NCBI RefSeq assembly: GCF_028331445.1 | Contig: NZ_JAQMHX010000004.1 | Location: 186,001-250,000 of the forward strand | Length of the DNA stretch: 64,000 nucleotides | DNA from: Candidatus Phyllobacterium onerii | GTDB taxonomy: Bacteria > Pseudomonadota > Alphaproteobacteria > Rhizobiales > Rhizobiaceae | Direction of reading: 5' to 3' | Shown: in pieces, positions 1-7,298 of the stretch | How positions within the stretch are numbered: position 1 is the first letter of the stretch | Layout of the letters: each line of letters starts with the position of its first letter | Notes under the pieces: generated by a model | The model's input: only the letters and a program-made list of their open reading frames with translations | What the model was told of the DNA's origin: nothing | Databases searched by the model: none | Program-made: the position numbers and the translations under genes

Positions 1-393
1 ACGCCCTCCAAACCTGACTTATTCTATCCCCGTCCTCTTCACGGGAACTGCTTCCGGAGCCGTTCGAAGTGGGGAGAGGATCGGCGCCTCCGATGGCGGG
101 TAACGGACCCGCTGTCCGGGGAAGTTCTGTCCAAGGGTTCCCCTGCCGGTACTACGACTGGCGTGTGCTGGACGAGCACTTCGAAAGGGGCTTTCGGCAG
201 CGGGTGAAGCAATTCACTCAAAGTCGAGGCCTCCCAAGCGGAACGGACGGGATCAAAAGACGCCGGACGGGCGGTCTTCGGACCGCATTTTATTCTACAA
301 AGACGCGCTTCGACGACCGCCCGTCTTCCCAACCATTCAATGGCCAGACTCGGGATGAGGGCGTGGCAAGGAACAACCGCAAGGAGGCGAAGC
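1..393. other. Non-coding stretch upstream of the first gene
   Basis: No reading frame here looks like a real gene: the open frames on both strands have no ribosome-binding site and no recognisable domain. The notable content is a pair of competing hairpins at 266-325, listed separately. A good Shine-Dalgarno sequence (aaggagg, 381-387) sits just before the next gene. The far left could be the 3' flank of a gene outside the window. Confidence 0.5.
266..325 (+). promoter_or_regulatory. Competing hairpins, attenuator-like, upstream of the unknown/SelW-like/SorC genes
   Basis: Positions 271-286 form a six-pair stem GCGGTC/GACCGC closed by a TTCG tetraloop and followed by ATTTTATTCT, which resembles an intrinsic terminator on the plus strand. 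The same left arm, extended to GACGGGCGGTC (266-276), is also perfectly complementary to GACCGCCCGTC at 315-325. The two structures exclude each other, which is the geometry of a transcription attenuator or riboswitch expression platform. The pairing is read directly from sequence; the regulatory role is inferred. Confidence 0.4.
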
Positions 394-849
394 ATGGGCA
401 AGCAGAAACAGACTTCGACAGACAACATGATTCCATTCGTCGAGTTCATGCCGGATCCATTGGCGCCGGTGCCCCTGGAACGAGCGCCCCGCTGGCCCCA
501 GCAGACCGATGAGCAATATGCTGCGCAATGGGAGATGACCAAGCGGGCACATCGGCGATGGGTGGTTGCGCTGTCGGCTTTTCAGGCAATGGCAACGATC
601 TATGGCTACCACAAGACCTGCAAGAACCCGCAATGCCGGCGCAAGCACCGCTGCACCGGAATAAGGCTGGAGGAGGACGACGATTATCCAGTTCCACTGT
701 TCCCGCTCTGCGGTACCATCGAGATGGCCGAACGGGCTCGCAGTGGGATCGTCGCGATGTCCCGCATCGTTGCCACGAACCATCGTGCAATGGTTGCCCC
801 AGACGGCAGCTTACATCCGGGTGCGGAAATGCTAGAAGACGAAACATGA
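394..849 (+). CDS. Small unknown protein with a cysteine cluster
   Basis: I do not recognise this 151-aa protein. The start at 394 is chosen over an upstream in-frame ATG (340) because aaggagg lies seven bases before it. The centre holds a cysteine- and arginine-rich patch (C-x4-C-x5-C within KTCKNPQCRRKHRCTG, about residues 70-85) that could bind a metal or nucleic acid. There is no signal peptide or membrane segment. Its stop codon overlaps the start of the SelW-like gene (ATGA), which itself overlaps the SorC regulator, so the three are probably translated as a coupled unit. Function unknown; the cysteine patch is the only handle. Confidence 0.7.
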   Translation: MGKQKQTSTDNMIPFVEFMPDPLAPVPLERAPRWPQQTDEQYAAQWEMTKRAHRRWVVALSAFQAMATIYGYHKTCKNPQCRRKHRCTGIRLEEDDDYPVPLFPLCGTIEMAERARSGIVAMSRIVATNHRAMVAPDGSLHPGAEMLEDET

Positions 850-1190
850 CAACAAAACCGCGCATCACCATCACCTATTGCACCCAATGCAGCTGGATGC
901 TGCGCGCCGCCTGGATGGGGCAGGAACTGCTGTCCACCTTCGGCGCCGATCTTGGCGAGGTGGCGCTCATCCCCGGCACCGGCGGCATCTTCGAGATCCA
1001 TGTCAACGGCGATCTGATCTGGGAACGCAAGCGCGATGGCGGCTTTCCCGAGGCGAAGGTCTTGAAGCAAAAAGTGCGCGATATCGTCTGGCCCGAACGC
1101 GATCTCGGCCACTCGGACGGGCATAAGGCCACCGGGGTCCCCGCCAGCAACGAGCAAGGCGAGGCGCTTAAGGGCGGGGCAGACAAGTGA
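846..1190 (+). CDS. SelT/SelW/SelH (Rdx) family thioredoxin-fold protein
   Basis: A 114-aa protein with the Rdx signature: an N-terminal beta strand running into CTQC (a C-x2-C redox site where animal selenoproteins carry C-x2-U), followed by GGIFEIHVNGDLIWERK and a GGFPEAKVLKQKVRDIV helix typical of the family. It should be a small cytoplasmic thiol redox protein; the substrate is unknown for bacterial members. It starts inside the stop of the gene before it and its stop overlaps the GTG start of the SorC regulator, so it is co-translated with both. Residues after about 90 form a poorly conserved tail. Family assignment is strong; physiological role is not known. Confidence 0.85.
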   Translation: MTTKPRITITYCTQCSWMLRAAWMGQELLSTFGADLGEVALIPGTGGIFEIHVNGDLIWERKRDGGFPEAKVLKQKVRDIVWPERDLGHSDGHKATGVPASNEQGEALKGGADK

Positions 1191-2140
1191 GTAAGCCGGA
1201 GGTTACCACGACCAGGCTCGATGATGCGGCACGCGCCGGCTGGCTCTATTATGTCGCCGGCAACACGCAGGATGAGATTGCCGCCAAGCTTGGCATTTCG
1301 CGCCAGTCGGCGCAGCGCATGGTATCGCTCGCCGTGTCGGAAGGGCTGGTCAAGGTCCGGCTCGACCATCCGATTGCCCGTTGCCTCGATCTCGCCGAGC
1401 AGTTGAAGCAGCGCTTCGGCCTGAAGATGGCGGAAGTGGTGCCGACCGATCCGGGCTCTACGTCGACGACGCTCGGCGTTGCCGATGCGGCGGCGGCCGA
1501 GATGACGCGCTGGCTGAAATCGGAAACGCCGATCGTTCTCGGCATCGGCACGGGCCGTACGCTGAAGGCGGCAATCGAGCTTTTGTCGCCGATCGAATGT
1601 CCGCAGCACAAGGTGGTGTCGCTGACCGGCAATATCGCCCCGGATGGTTCGGCGGCTTTCTACAACGTCATTTTCAATATTGCCGACAAGATCAAGGCAC
1701 GCTCCTTCCCGATGCCGCTGCCTGTCATCGCCTCTTCGCCGGAGGAGCGCGAATTGCTGCACAGCCAGGCGATGATCCGCCCGGTGCTGGAATTGTCGGC
1801 GCAGGCGACTGTCGCCTTTGTCGGCATAGGGGACCTGTCGGAGGATGCGCCGTTGTTCATCGATGGCTTCATTTCGCGCGAGGAACTCCTGGCGCTCAGG
1901 CAGGCGGGCGGGGTCTGCGAAATCGTCGGGCGCGCCTTCGACCGCAACGGCGTGCCGCTCAAGGGCCTGACCAATGATCGCGTCGCCAGCGCGCAGATTC
2001 CTTCGCGCGACACCGCCATGGTCATCGCAATCGCCAAGGGGCCGAAAAAGCTGCCAGGTATAGCGGCGGCGCTGAAAGGCAGCCTTATCAATGGCTTGAT
2101 AACCGACGAGGCTACGGCGGAGACCTTGCTCGCGGGCTGA
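1187..2140 (+). CDS. SorC-family sugar-responsive transcriptional regulator
   Basis: A 317-aa regulator that starts at GTG 1187, overlapping the stop of the SelW-like gene. Residues 26-50 form a helix-turn-helix (NTQDEIAAKLGISRQSAQRM); from about residue 65 onward is the SorC sugar-phosphate-binding domain, including GIGTGRTLKAAIE. Family members bind a phosphorylated sugar and control the adjacent catabolic operon. Here it stands 111 bp before a polyol ABC transporter operon read in the same direction, so it very likely controls that operon. The gap holds a promoter-like sequence and two copies of ATTGCTC (2171 and 2224) that could be half-sites of its operator, which is inference. The effector cannot be deduced from sequence. 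Confidence 0.9.
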   Translation: MSKPEVTTTRLDDAARAGWLYYVAGNTQDEIAAKLGISRQSAQRMVSLAVSEGLVKVRLDHPIARCLDLAEQLKQRFGLKMAEVVPTDPGSTSTTLGVADAAAAEMTRWLKSETPIVLGIGTGRTLKAAIELLSPIECPQHKVVSLTGNIAPDGSAAFYNVIFNIADKIKARSFPMPLPVIASSPEERELLHSQAMIRPVLELSAQATVAFVGIGDLSEDAPLFIDGFISREELLALRQAGGVCEIVGRAFDRNGVPLKGLTNDRVASAQIPSRDTAMVIAIAKGPKKLPGIAAALKGSLINGLITDEATAETLLAG

Positions 2141-2177
2141 CTTTCTCCATTTGCTGCAGCGCAACGACGAATTGCTC

Positions 2178-2208
2178 TTGACTTGTTTTGCCGTTGTGTG
2201 AGTATTTG
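2178..2208 (+). promoter_or_regulatory. Possible promoter and operator region of the polyol operon
   Basis: TTGACT at 2178-2183 is a good -35 match; a weak -10 candidate (AGTATT or TATTTG) lies 17-19 bases on at about 2201-2208. ATTGCTC occurs at 2171 and again at 2224, bracketing this element, as expected if a dimeric regulator such as the upstream SorC protein bound there. Only the sequence matches are observed; function is inferred. Confidence 0.35.
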
Positions 2209-2251
2209 CCCATACCACAAGCAATTGCTCATAACATTCGGGAGGAATGAG

Positions 2252-3562
2252 ATGTTATCAAGAACGCTTCTGCTCGGCGCGGCGTCGGTACTCGCCATGT
2301 CGAGTTTCGCGCATGCGGAAACGCTGACCATCGCCACGGTCAACAATGGCGACATGGTCCGCATGCAGAAACTCACCGACGATTTCGCCAAGAAAAATCC
2401 GGACATCAAACTTGAGTGGGTGACGCTGGAGGAAAACGTATTGCGTCAGCGCGTCACCACCGACATCGCCACCAAGGGCGGTCAGTACGACGTCATGACC
2501 ATCGGCACCTACGAAGTGCCAATCTGGGCCAAGCAGGGCTGGCTCCTGCCGCTCGACGGCCTTGGCGCCGACTATGACAAGGCCGACCTTTTGCCGGCTA
2601 TCGATGCCGCCGTCTCCGTTGACGGCAAGCTCTACGCCTCGCCGTTCTATGGCGAAAGCGCAATGGTGATGTACCGCACGGACCTCGCCGAAAAGGCCGG
2701 TGTCAAGATTTCGGAAAAGCCGACCTGGGACGAGATCGCCGATGCGGCGAAGAAGATGACGGACAAGTCGACCGAGACCTACGGCATATGCCTGCGCGGC
2801 AAGGCCGGCTGGGGCGAGAACATGGCGCTCCTGACCGCGATGTCGAATTCGTTTGGCGGGCGCTGGTTCGATGAAAAGTGGCAGCCGCAGTTCGACCAGC
2901 CTGAATGGAAGAAGGCGCTGACCTTCTACGTCGACCTGATGAAGGAAGCCGGACCTCCCGGAGCCTCGTCCAATGGCTTCAATGAAAACCTCGCGCTCTT
3001 CCAGACCGGCAAATGCGGCATCTGGATCGATGCGACCGTGGCTGCGTCCTTCGTGACCAACCCGAAGGACTCAAAGGTTGCCGACAAGGTGGGCTATGCG
3101 CTGTTCCCGACGGGCGGCGTCGAAAACCATGGCAACTGGCTGTGGGCATGGAACCTCGGTATTCCGGCAGGCACGAAGAAGGCGGAGGCTGCGCAGAAGT
3201 TCGTCTCCTGGGCAACCGACAAGGCCTATACGGAACTCGTCGCAAGCAAGGAAGGCTGGGCCAATGTTCCTCCTGGCACACGCAAGTCGCTTTATGCCAA
3301 CCCTGAATACGAGAAGGCCGCTCCCTTCGCCAAGATCACGCTCGATGCGATGAACGCGGCCAATACCACCAAGCCGACTGTCAAGCCGGTGCCTTATACG
3401 GGTGGCCAGTTTGTCGCCATTCCTGAGTTCCAGGGTATCGGCACAGCCGTGGGTCAGCAGTTTTCGGCGGCGCTTGCCGGCTCGATGAAGGTCGATCAGG
3501 CTTTGCAGAGTGCGCAAGCGCTCACGACTCGCGAGATGACCAAGGGCGGCTACATCAAGTAG
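2252..3562 (+). CDS. smoE: Periplasmic sugar-alcohol-binding protein of an ABC transporter (SmoE-like)
   Basis: A 436-aa family 1 extracellular solute-binding protein. I start it at ATG 2252, ten bases after ggagg (2241-2245), rather than at the upstream in-frame start, because residues 1-21 then form a clean signal peptide ending AHA. The body (TLTIATVNNGDMVRMQKL onward) is typical of sorbitol/mannitol-binding proteins of alphaproteobacteria. It is first in an operon with two permeases, an ATPase, sorbitol and mannitol dehydrogenases, which is the arrangement known as smoEFGK-smoS-mtlK in Rhodobacter and Sinorhizobium. A hairpin follows the gene and may raise its expression relative to the permeases. 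The exact polyol (sorbitol, mannitol, dulcitol) cannot be set from sequence. Confidence 0.9.
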   Translation: MLSRTLLLGAASVLAMSSFAHAETLTIATVNNGDMVRMQKLTDDFAKKNPDIKLEWVTLEENVLRQRVTTDIATKGGQYDVMTIGTYEVPIWAKQGWLLPLDGLGADYDKADLLPAIDAAVSVDGKLYASPFYGESAMVMYRTDLAEKAGVKISEKPTWDEIADAAKKMTDKSTETYGICLRGKAGWGENMALLTAMSNSFGGRWFDEKWQPQFDQPEWKKALTFYVDLMKEAGPPGASSNGFNENLALFQTGKCGIWIDATVAASFVTNPKDSKVADKVGYALFPTGGVENHGNWLWAWNLGIPAGTKKAEAAQKFVSWATDKAYTELVASKEGWANVPPGTRKSLYANPEYEKAAPFAKITLDAMNAANTTKPTVKPVPYTGGQFVAIPEFQGIGTAVGQQFSAALAGSMKVDQALQSAQALTTREMTKGGYIK

Positions 3563-3587
3563 AATCCTCTTAGGCATCCGGACGGTT

Positions 3588-3607
3588 TCCTGACGCGAAT
3601 GTCAGGA
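3588..3607 (+). promoter_or_regulatory. Intercistronic hairpin after the binding-protein gene
   Basis: A seven-pair perfect stem TCCTGAC/GTCAGGA with a six-base loop, extendable imperfectly by flanking CGGACGG and CCGCCCG. There is no T-run, so it is more likely an mRNA-stabilising or partial attenuation structure than a full terminator. Such hairpins commonly sit between binding-protein and permease genes, where the binding protein is needed in excess. Confidence 0.45.
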
Positions 3608-3668
3608 TCCGCCCGGGCCTCCTTCTGCATTCTCGCTTTTTGATGATTGCTGTATTGGAACCCTGACC

Positions 3669-4541
3669 ATGGCTACGCTTCAGACACGTGCAACCGCCCG
3701 TCTCATGATGTCGCCCGCCGTCATCCTTCTATTTTTGTGGATGATCGTGCCGCTTGTCATGACGCTGTATTTTTCGTTCCTGCGCTACAATTTGCTAATG
3801 CCGGGAACCGAGGAATTTATCGGCTTTCTCAATTATCAGTACTTTCTCACCGATCCGGCTTTCTTCACTGCGCTCGGCAACACGCTCATGCTGGTCGGCG
3901 GTACCCTGCTGATCACGGTTATTGGCGGTATCTTGCTGGCGATCGTGCTGGATCAGCCATTCTGGGGTCAGGGCATCGTTCGGCTTCTGGTCATCGCGCC
4001 GTTCTTCGTCATGCCGACTGTTTCGGCGCTCGTCTGGAAGAATATGCTGATGCATCCGGTCAACGGCCTGTTCGCGTGGATCGCCCGCTCGTTCGGGTTC
4101 CAGCCCATCGACTGGTTTGCCCAGCTGCCGCTGTTTTCCATTATCCTCATCGTCGCGTGGCAATGGCTGCCATTCGCCACACTGATCCTGCTGACCGCTT
4201 TGCAATCGCTTGACGGCGAACAGATCGAAGCTGCGGAGATGGACGGTGCAGGGGCGCTCTCGCGGTTCTACTATCTGGTCCTGCCGCATATGTCCCGCGC
4301 CATTACTGTCGTCATCCTCATCCAGACCATCTTCCTGCTCAGCGTGTTTGCGGAAATTCTGGTGACGACCAATGGCGGTCCGGGCCTTCAGACGACAAAC
4401 ATCACCTATCTGATTTACGCACAGGCGCTTCTGCAGTTCGACGTGGGCGGCGCTTCGGCAGGCGGTATCGTCGCGGTGATCTTGGCCAATATCGTCGCTT
4501 TCTTCCTCATTCGCCTCATCGGCAAGAACCTGGAGAGGTAG
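3669..4541 (+). CDS. smoF: Polyol ABC transporter permease, first subunit (SmoF-like)
   Basis: A 290-aa inner-membrane permease of the MalF/UgpA type with six predicted membrane helices, the first at about residues 13-36. The cytoplasmic coupling loop (EAA motif, EAAEMDGAGALSRFYYLVLP, about residues 192-211) contacts the ATPase. It pairs with the next permease, whose start lies four bases after this stop. The partner binding protein and ATPase flank the pair in the same operon. Confidence 0.92.
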   Translation: MATLQTRATARLMMSPAVILLFLWMIVPLVMTLYFSFLRYNLLMPGTEEFIGFLNYQYFLTDPAFFTALGNTLMLVGGTLLITVIGGILLAIVLDQPFWGQGIVRLLVIAPFFVMPTVSALVWKNMLMHPVNGLFAWIARSFGFQPIDWFAQLPLFSIILIVAWQWLPFATLILLTALQSLDGEQIEAAEMDGAGALSRFYYLVLPHMSRAITVVILIQTIFLLSVFAEILVTTNGGPGLQTTNITYLIYAQALLQFDVGGASAGGIVAVILANIVAFFLIRLIGKNLER

Positions 4542-4545
4542 AATC

Positions 4546-5376
4546 ATGGCCCGCTCAGTCACAACACAGCGGAAGCTGACATTCACCATCCTCGGTTGGG
4601 CAATCGGTCTGCTGATCTTCTTTCCGATCCTGTGGACATTTCTGACCAGCTTCAAGACAGAAGGAACCGCGGTGGCAACACCGCCGCAGTTCCTGTTCTT
4701 CGACTGGACCCTGGAGAACTACCACGAGGTGCAAAACCGCTCCGACTATATGAAACACGTCACGAATTCGGTGGTGATTTCTGTCGGCTCGACACTCATA
4801 GGTCTGGCTCTCGCCATTCCCGCGGCATGGGCGATGGCGTTCTCACCAACCAAGCGCACCAAGGATGTGCTGATGTGGATGCTGTCCACGAAGATGATGC
4901 CGCCGGTCGGGGTTCTGGTTCCGCTCTACCTGATCTTCCGCGATTGGGGGCTTCTGGACACGCGTCTTGGTCTTGTGGCAGTCCTGACAATGATCAACCT
5001 GCCGATCATCGTGTGGATGCTCTACACGTACTTCAAGGAAATCCCGGGTGAAATCCTCGAGGCAGCGCGCATGGATGGCGCATCGCTGATGAAGGAGATC
5101 GTCTATGTGCTGACGCCGATGGCCGTACCGGGGATCGCGTCGACCATGCTGCTCAATATCATTCTTGCATGGAACGAGGCGTTCTGGACGTTGAACCTGA
5201 CAGCCGCAAATGCTGCGCCGCTCACCGCCTTCATTGCGTCCTATTCCAGTCCCGAGGGCCTGTTCTGGGCCAAATTGTCGGCTGCATCCACCATGGCGAT
5301 TGCGCCGATCCTGATCATGGGATGGTTTTCGCAAAAGCAGCTGGTACGGGGTCTGACCTTCGGCGCTGTGAAATAA
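4546..5376 (+). CDS. smoG: Polyol ABC transporter permease, second subunit (SmoG-like)
   Basis: A 276-aa MalG/UgpE-type permease with six membrane helices and the coupling motif [20 protein letters not shown] (about residues 170-189). It forms a heterodimer with the preceding permease. Starts four bases after the SmoF-like gene and is followed eleven bases later by the ATPase, consistent with one transcript. Length and motif spacing are normal for the family. Confidence 0.92.
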   Translation: MARSVTTQRKLTFTILGWAIGLLIFFPILWTFLTSFKTEGTAVATPPQFLFFDWTLENYHEVQNRSDYMKHVTNSVVISVGSTLIGLALAIPAAWAMAFSPTKRTKDVLMWMLSTKMMPPVGVLVPLYLIFRDWGLLDTRLGLVAVLTMINLPIIVWMLYTYFKEIPGEILEAARMDGASLMKEIVYVLTPMAVPGIASTMLLNIILAWNEAFWTLNLTAANAAPLTAFIASYSSPEGLFWAKLSAASTMAIAPILIMGWFSQKQLVRGLTFGAVK

Positions 5377-5387
5377 GGGGAAGTATT

Positions 5388-6386
5388 ATGGGAAGCATTA
5401 CACTCGAAAAAGTATCGAAATCATTTGGAACCACAGCGGTGATTCCGGAAATCGACCTTGAAATCGTTGATGGTGAATTCGTTGTCTTCGTCGGTCCTTC
5501 GGGCTGCGGCAAGTCCACACTCTTGCGGATGATCGCGGGTCTTGAAGATTTGAGCGGTGGCCGCATCATCATCGATGGCAAGAATATGTCGAGCGAGGCG
5601 CCTGCCAAACGCGGCCTCTCCATGGTATTCCAGTCCTATGCGCTTTATCCGCATATGAGCGTCTATGGTAACATCGCATTTCCCCTGAAGATGGACGGCC
5701 AGGACAAGGCTGCCATCGACAAAAAGGTCAAGGACGCGGCGCATATCCTCAATCTCACCAACTATCTCGATCGCCGGCCCGGACAACTATCCGGCGGTCA
5801 GCGCCAGCGTGTCGCAATCGGTCGTGCAATTGTGCGCCAACCCAAGGCGTTTCTCTTCGACGAGCCGCTATCCAATCTTGATGCTGCACTTCGCGGCAAC
5901 ATGCGGCTGGAGATAAGCGATCTGCATCACCAGCTGAAAACGACGATGATCTACGTCACCCACGATCAGGTGGAGGCGATGACGATGGCCGACAAGATCG
6001 TCGTCCTGAATGCCGGACGTATCGAACAGGTCGGATCACCACTGGAACTCTACAAGACCCCCAAAAATGTCTTCGTTGCCGGGTTCATCGGCTCTCCGCG
6101 CATGAACTTGATCGAGGGACAGGAAGCGGCCAAGCACAACGCGGTCACACTCGGCGTGCGGCCGGAACATGTGCGTATCTCGAAGACCGAGGGCGCCTGG
6201 AAGGGCACTGTGGGAGTGACGGAACACCTCGGCTCCGACACCTTCATCCACGTACAGGTTGACGGCCTCGGCAAGATCACCGTGCGGACCGACGGCGATT
6301 TCAGCACCGATTTCGGCCAGCAGGTGTTTCTCACGCCCGAACCGGCGCGGCTGCATCGCTTTGATGCGAACGGCCAGGCAATCTGA
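5388..6386 (+). CDS. smoK: Polyol ABC transporter ATP-binding protein (SmoK/UgpC-like)
   Basis: A 332-aa CUT1-family ATPase. The start at 5388 (aggggaag upstream) removes a spurious in-frame extension reaching back into smoG. Walker [10 protein letters not shown] is at residues 36-44, Q-loop at [11 protein letters not shown], signature LSGGQRQ near residue 134, Walker [13 protein letters not shown], and the switch histidine in THDQVEAM. The C-terminal 90 residues form the regulatory OB-type domain seen in MalK/UgpC. It energises the permease pair upstream. A dispersed repeat begins two bases after its stop. Confidence 0.93.
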   Translation: MGSITLEKVSKSFGTTAVIPEIDLEIVDGEFVVFVGPSGCGKSTLLRMIAGLEDLSGGRIIIDGKNMSSEAPAKRGLSMVFQSYALYPHMSVYGNIAFPLKMDGQDKAAIDKKVKDAAHILNLTNYLDRRPGQLSGGQRQRVAIGRAIVRQPKAFLFDEPLSNLDAALRGNMRLEISDLHHQLKTTMIYVTHDQVEAMTMADKIVVLNAGRIEQVGSPLELYKTPKNVFVAGFIGSPRMNLIEGQEAAKHNAVTLGVRPEHVRISKTEGAWKGTVGVTEHLGSDTFIHVQVDGLGKITVRTDGDFSTDFGQQVFLTPEPARLHRFDANGQAI

Positions 6387-6387
6387 A

Positions 6388-6443
6388 CAATTCGAGGAAA
6401 AGTGGGAACCGGTTTTCCGTCCGGAAATTGCGAAAAATAAAAC
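6388..6443. repeat. Dispersed repeat, family 1, copy A
   Basis: This segment (core GGAAAAGTGGGAACCGG followed by TTTTCCGTCCGG) matches a second copy at 15861-15919. Both contain GGAAAAGTG-GAA-CGGTTTT, a CGGAA block and a following AAAAATA. The arms GGAAAA and TTTTCC can pair. Similar intergenic sequences are, to my knowledge, abundant in Brucella and rhizobial genomes. It lies between the ATPase and sorbitol dehydrogenase genes of a running operon. Confidence 0.7.
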
Positions 6444-6464
6444 AGAGATAATGAGTGCAATGAA

Positions 6465-7241
6465 ATGAACAGACTGGCAGGCAAGACGGCATTTATCACG
6501 GGCTCGGCGCGGGGCATCGGGCGTTCGTTCGCCGAGGCCTATATACGCGAAGGCGCGGCGCATGTAGTCATCGCCGACATCAATCTGGAACGTGCGCAGG
6601 AGACTGCCAGGGAACTTGGCAGCCAGGCGCATGCGGTCCGCCTTGATGTTACAGACCAGACCTCGATTGATGCCTCCGTGAAGGAAACCGTCGACAAGTT
6701 TGGCGGAATCGACGTGCTGATCAACAATGCCGCTTTGTTCGATCTGGCACCGATCGTGGAAATCAGCCGTGAAAGTTACAACAAGCTGTTCGCCGTCAAT
6801 TTCTCCGGCACGCTGTTCACCTTGCAAGCTGTCGCCAAGGCGATGATTGCACGCGGCAAGGGCGGCAAGATCATCAATATGGCCAGTCAGGCGGGGCGTC
6901 GCGGCGAGCCACTGGTCGCGATTTACTGCGCCACCAAGGCTGCGGTGATCAGCCTTACCCAGTCCGCCGGCCTGAACCTCATAGAACACGGCATCAATGT
7001 GAACGCCATCGCGCCGGGTGTGGTCGACGGCGAGCACTGGGAAGGCGTGGACGCCCTCTTTGCCAAGTATGAAAACAGGCCGCGCGGCGAGAAGAAACGC
7101 CTCGTCGGTGAAGCAGTGCCCTATGGCCGCATGGGCACCGCCGAAGATCTGACCGGCATGGCGATTTTCCTCGCAAGCAGTGAGAGCGATTACATTGTCG
7201 CGCAGACCTACAATGTCGATGGCGGCAATTGGATGAGCTGA
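6465..7241 (+). CDS. smoS: Sorbitol (L-iditol/galactitol-type) dehydrogenase, SDR family
   Basis: A 258-aa short-chain dehydrogenase closely resembling Rhodobacter SmoS/PolS: TGSARGIG at residues 12-19 binds NAD, NNAAL is the conserved Asn segment, and the catalytic Ser (NMAS) and Y-x3-K (YCATK) follow in order. It should oxidise D-sorbitol to D-fructose and probably related polyols such as galactitol. A five-codon reading frame (ATG 6451 to TGA 6468) overlaps the start codon as ATGA and may couple translation, as the gene's own ribosome-binding site is weak. Sits in the polyol operon between transporter and mannitol dehydrogenase. Confidence 0.9.
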   Translation: MNRLAGKTAFITGSARGIGRSFAEAYIREGAAHVVIADINLERAQETARELGSQAHAVRLDVTDQTSIDASVKETVDKFGGIDVLINNAALFDLAPIVEISRESYNKLFAVNFSGTLFTLQAVAKAMIARGKGGKIINMASQAGRRGEPLVAIYCATKAAVISLTQSAGLNLIEHGINVNAIAPGVVDGEHWEGVDALFAKYENRPRGEKKRLVGEAVPYGRMGTAEDLTGMAIFLASSESDYIVAQTYNVDGGNWMS

Positions 7242-7298
7242 TGTTTCCGCAGCGCTGAACGGTGCATGCAACCTATAAGAATAGAAGGGTTAGGCCCG

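Noticed and set aside
69-512. A 147-codon plus-strand frame overlapping the first small gene
   Set aside because: No ribosome-binding site; overlaps the 394-849 gene, which has a strong one, and spans the competing hairpins.
875-2224. A 449-codon open frame antisense to the SorC regulator and SelW-like genes
   Set aside because: Arg/Asp/His-rich composition typical of the antisense of GC-rich coding sequence, no domain signature, and it opposes two confidently identified genes.
6036-7271. A 411-codon open frame antisense to the sorbitol dehydrogenase
   Set aside because: Shadow of real genes; no ribosome-binding site or recognisable family.
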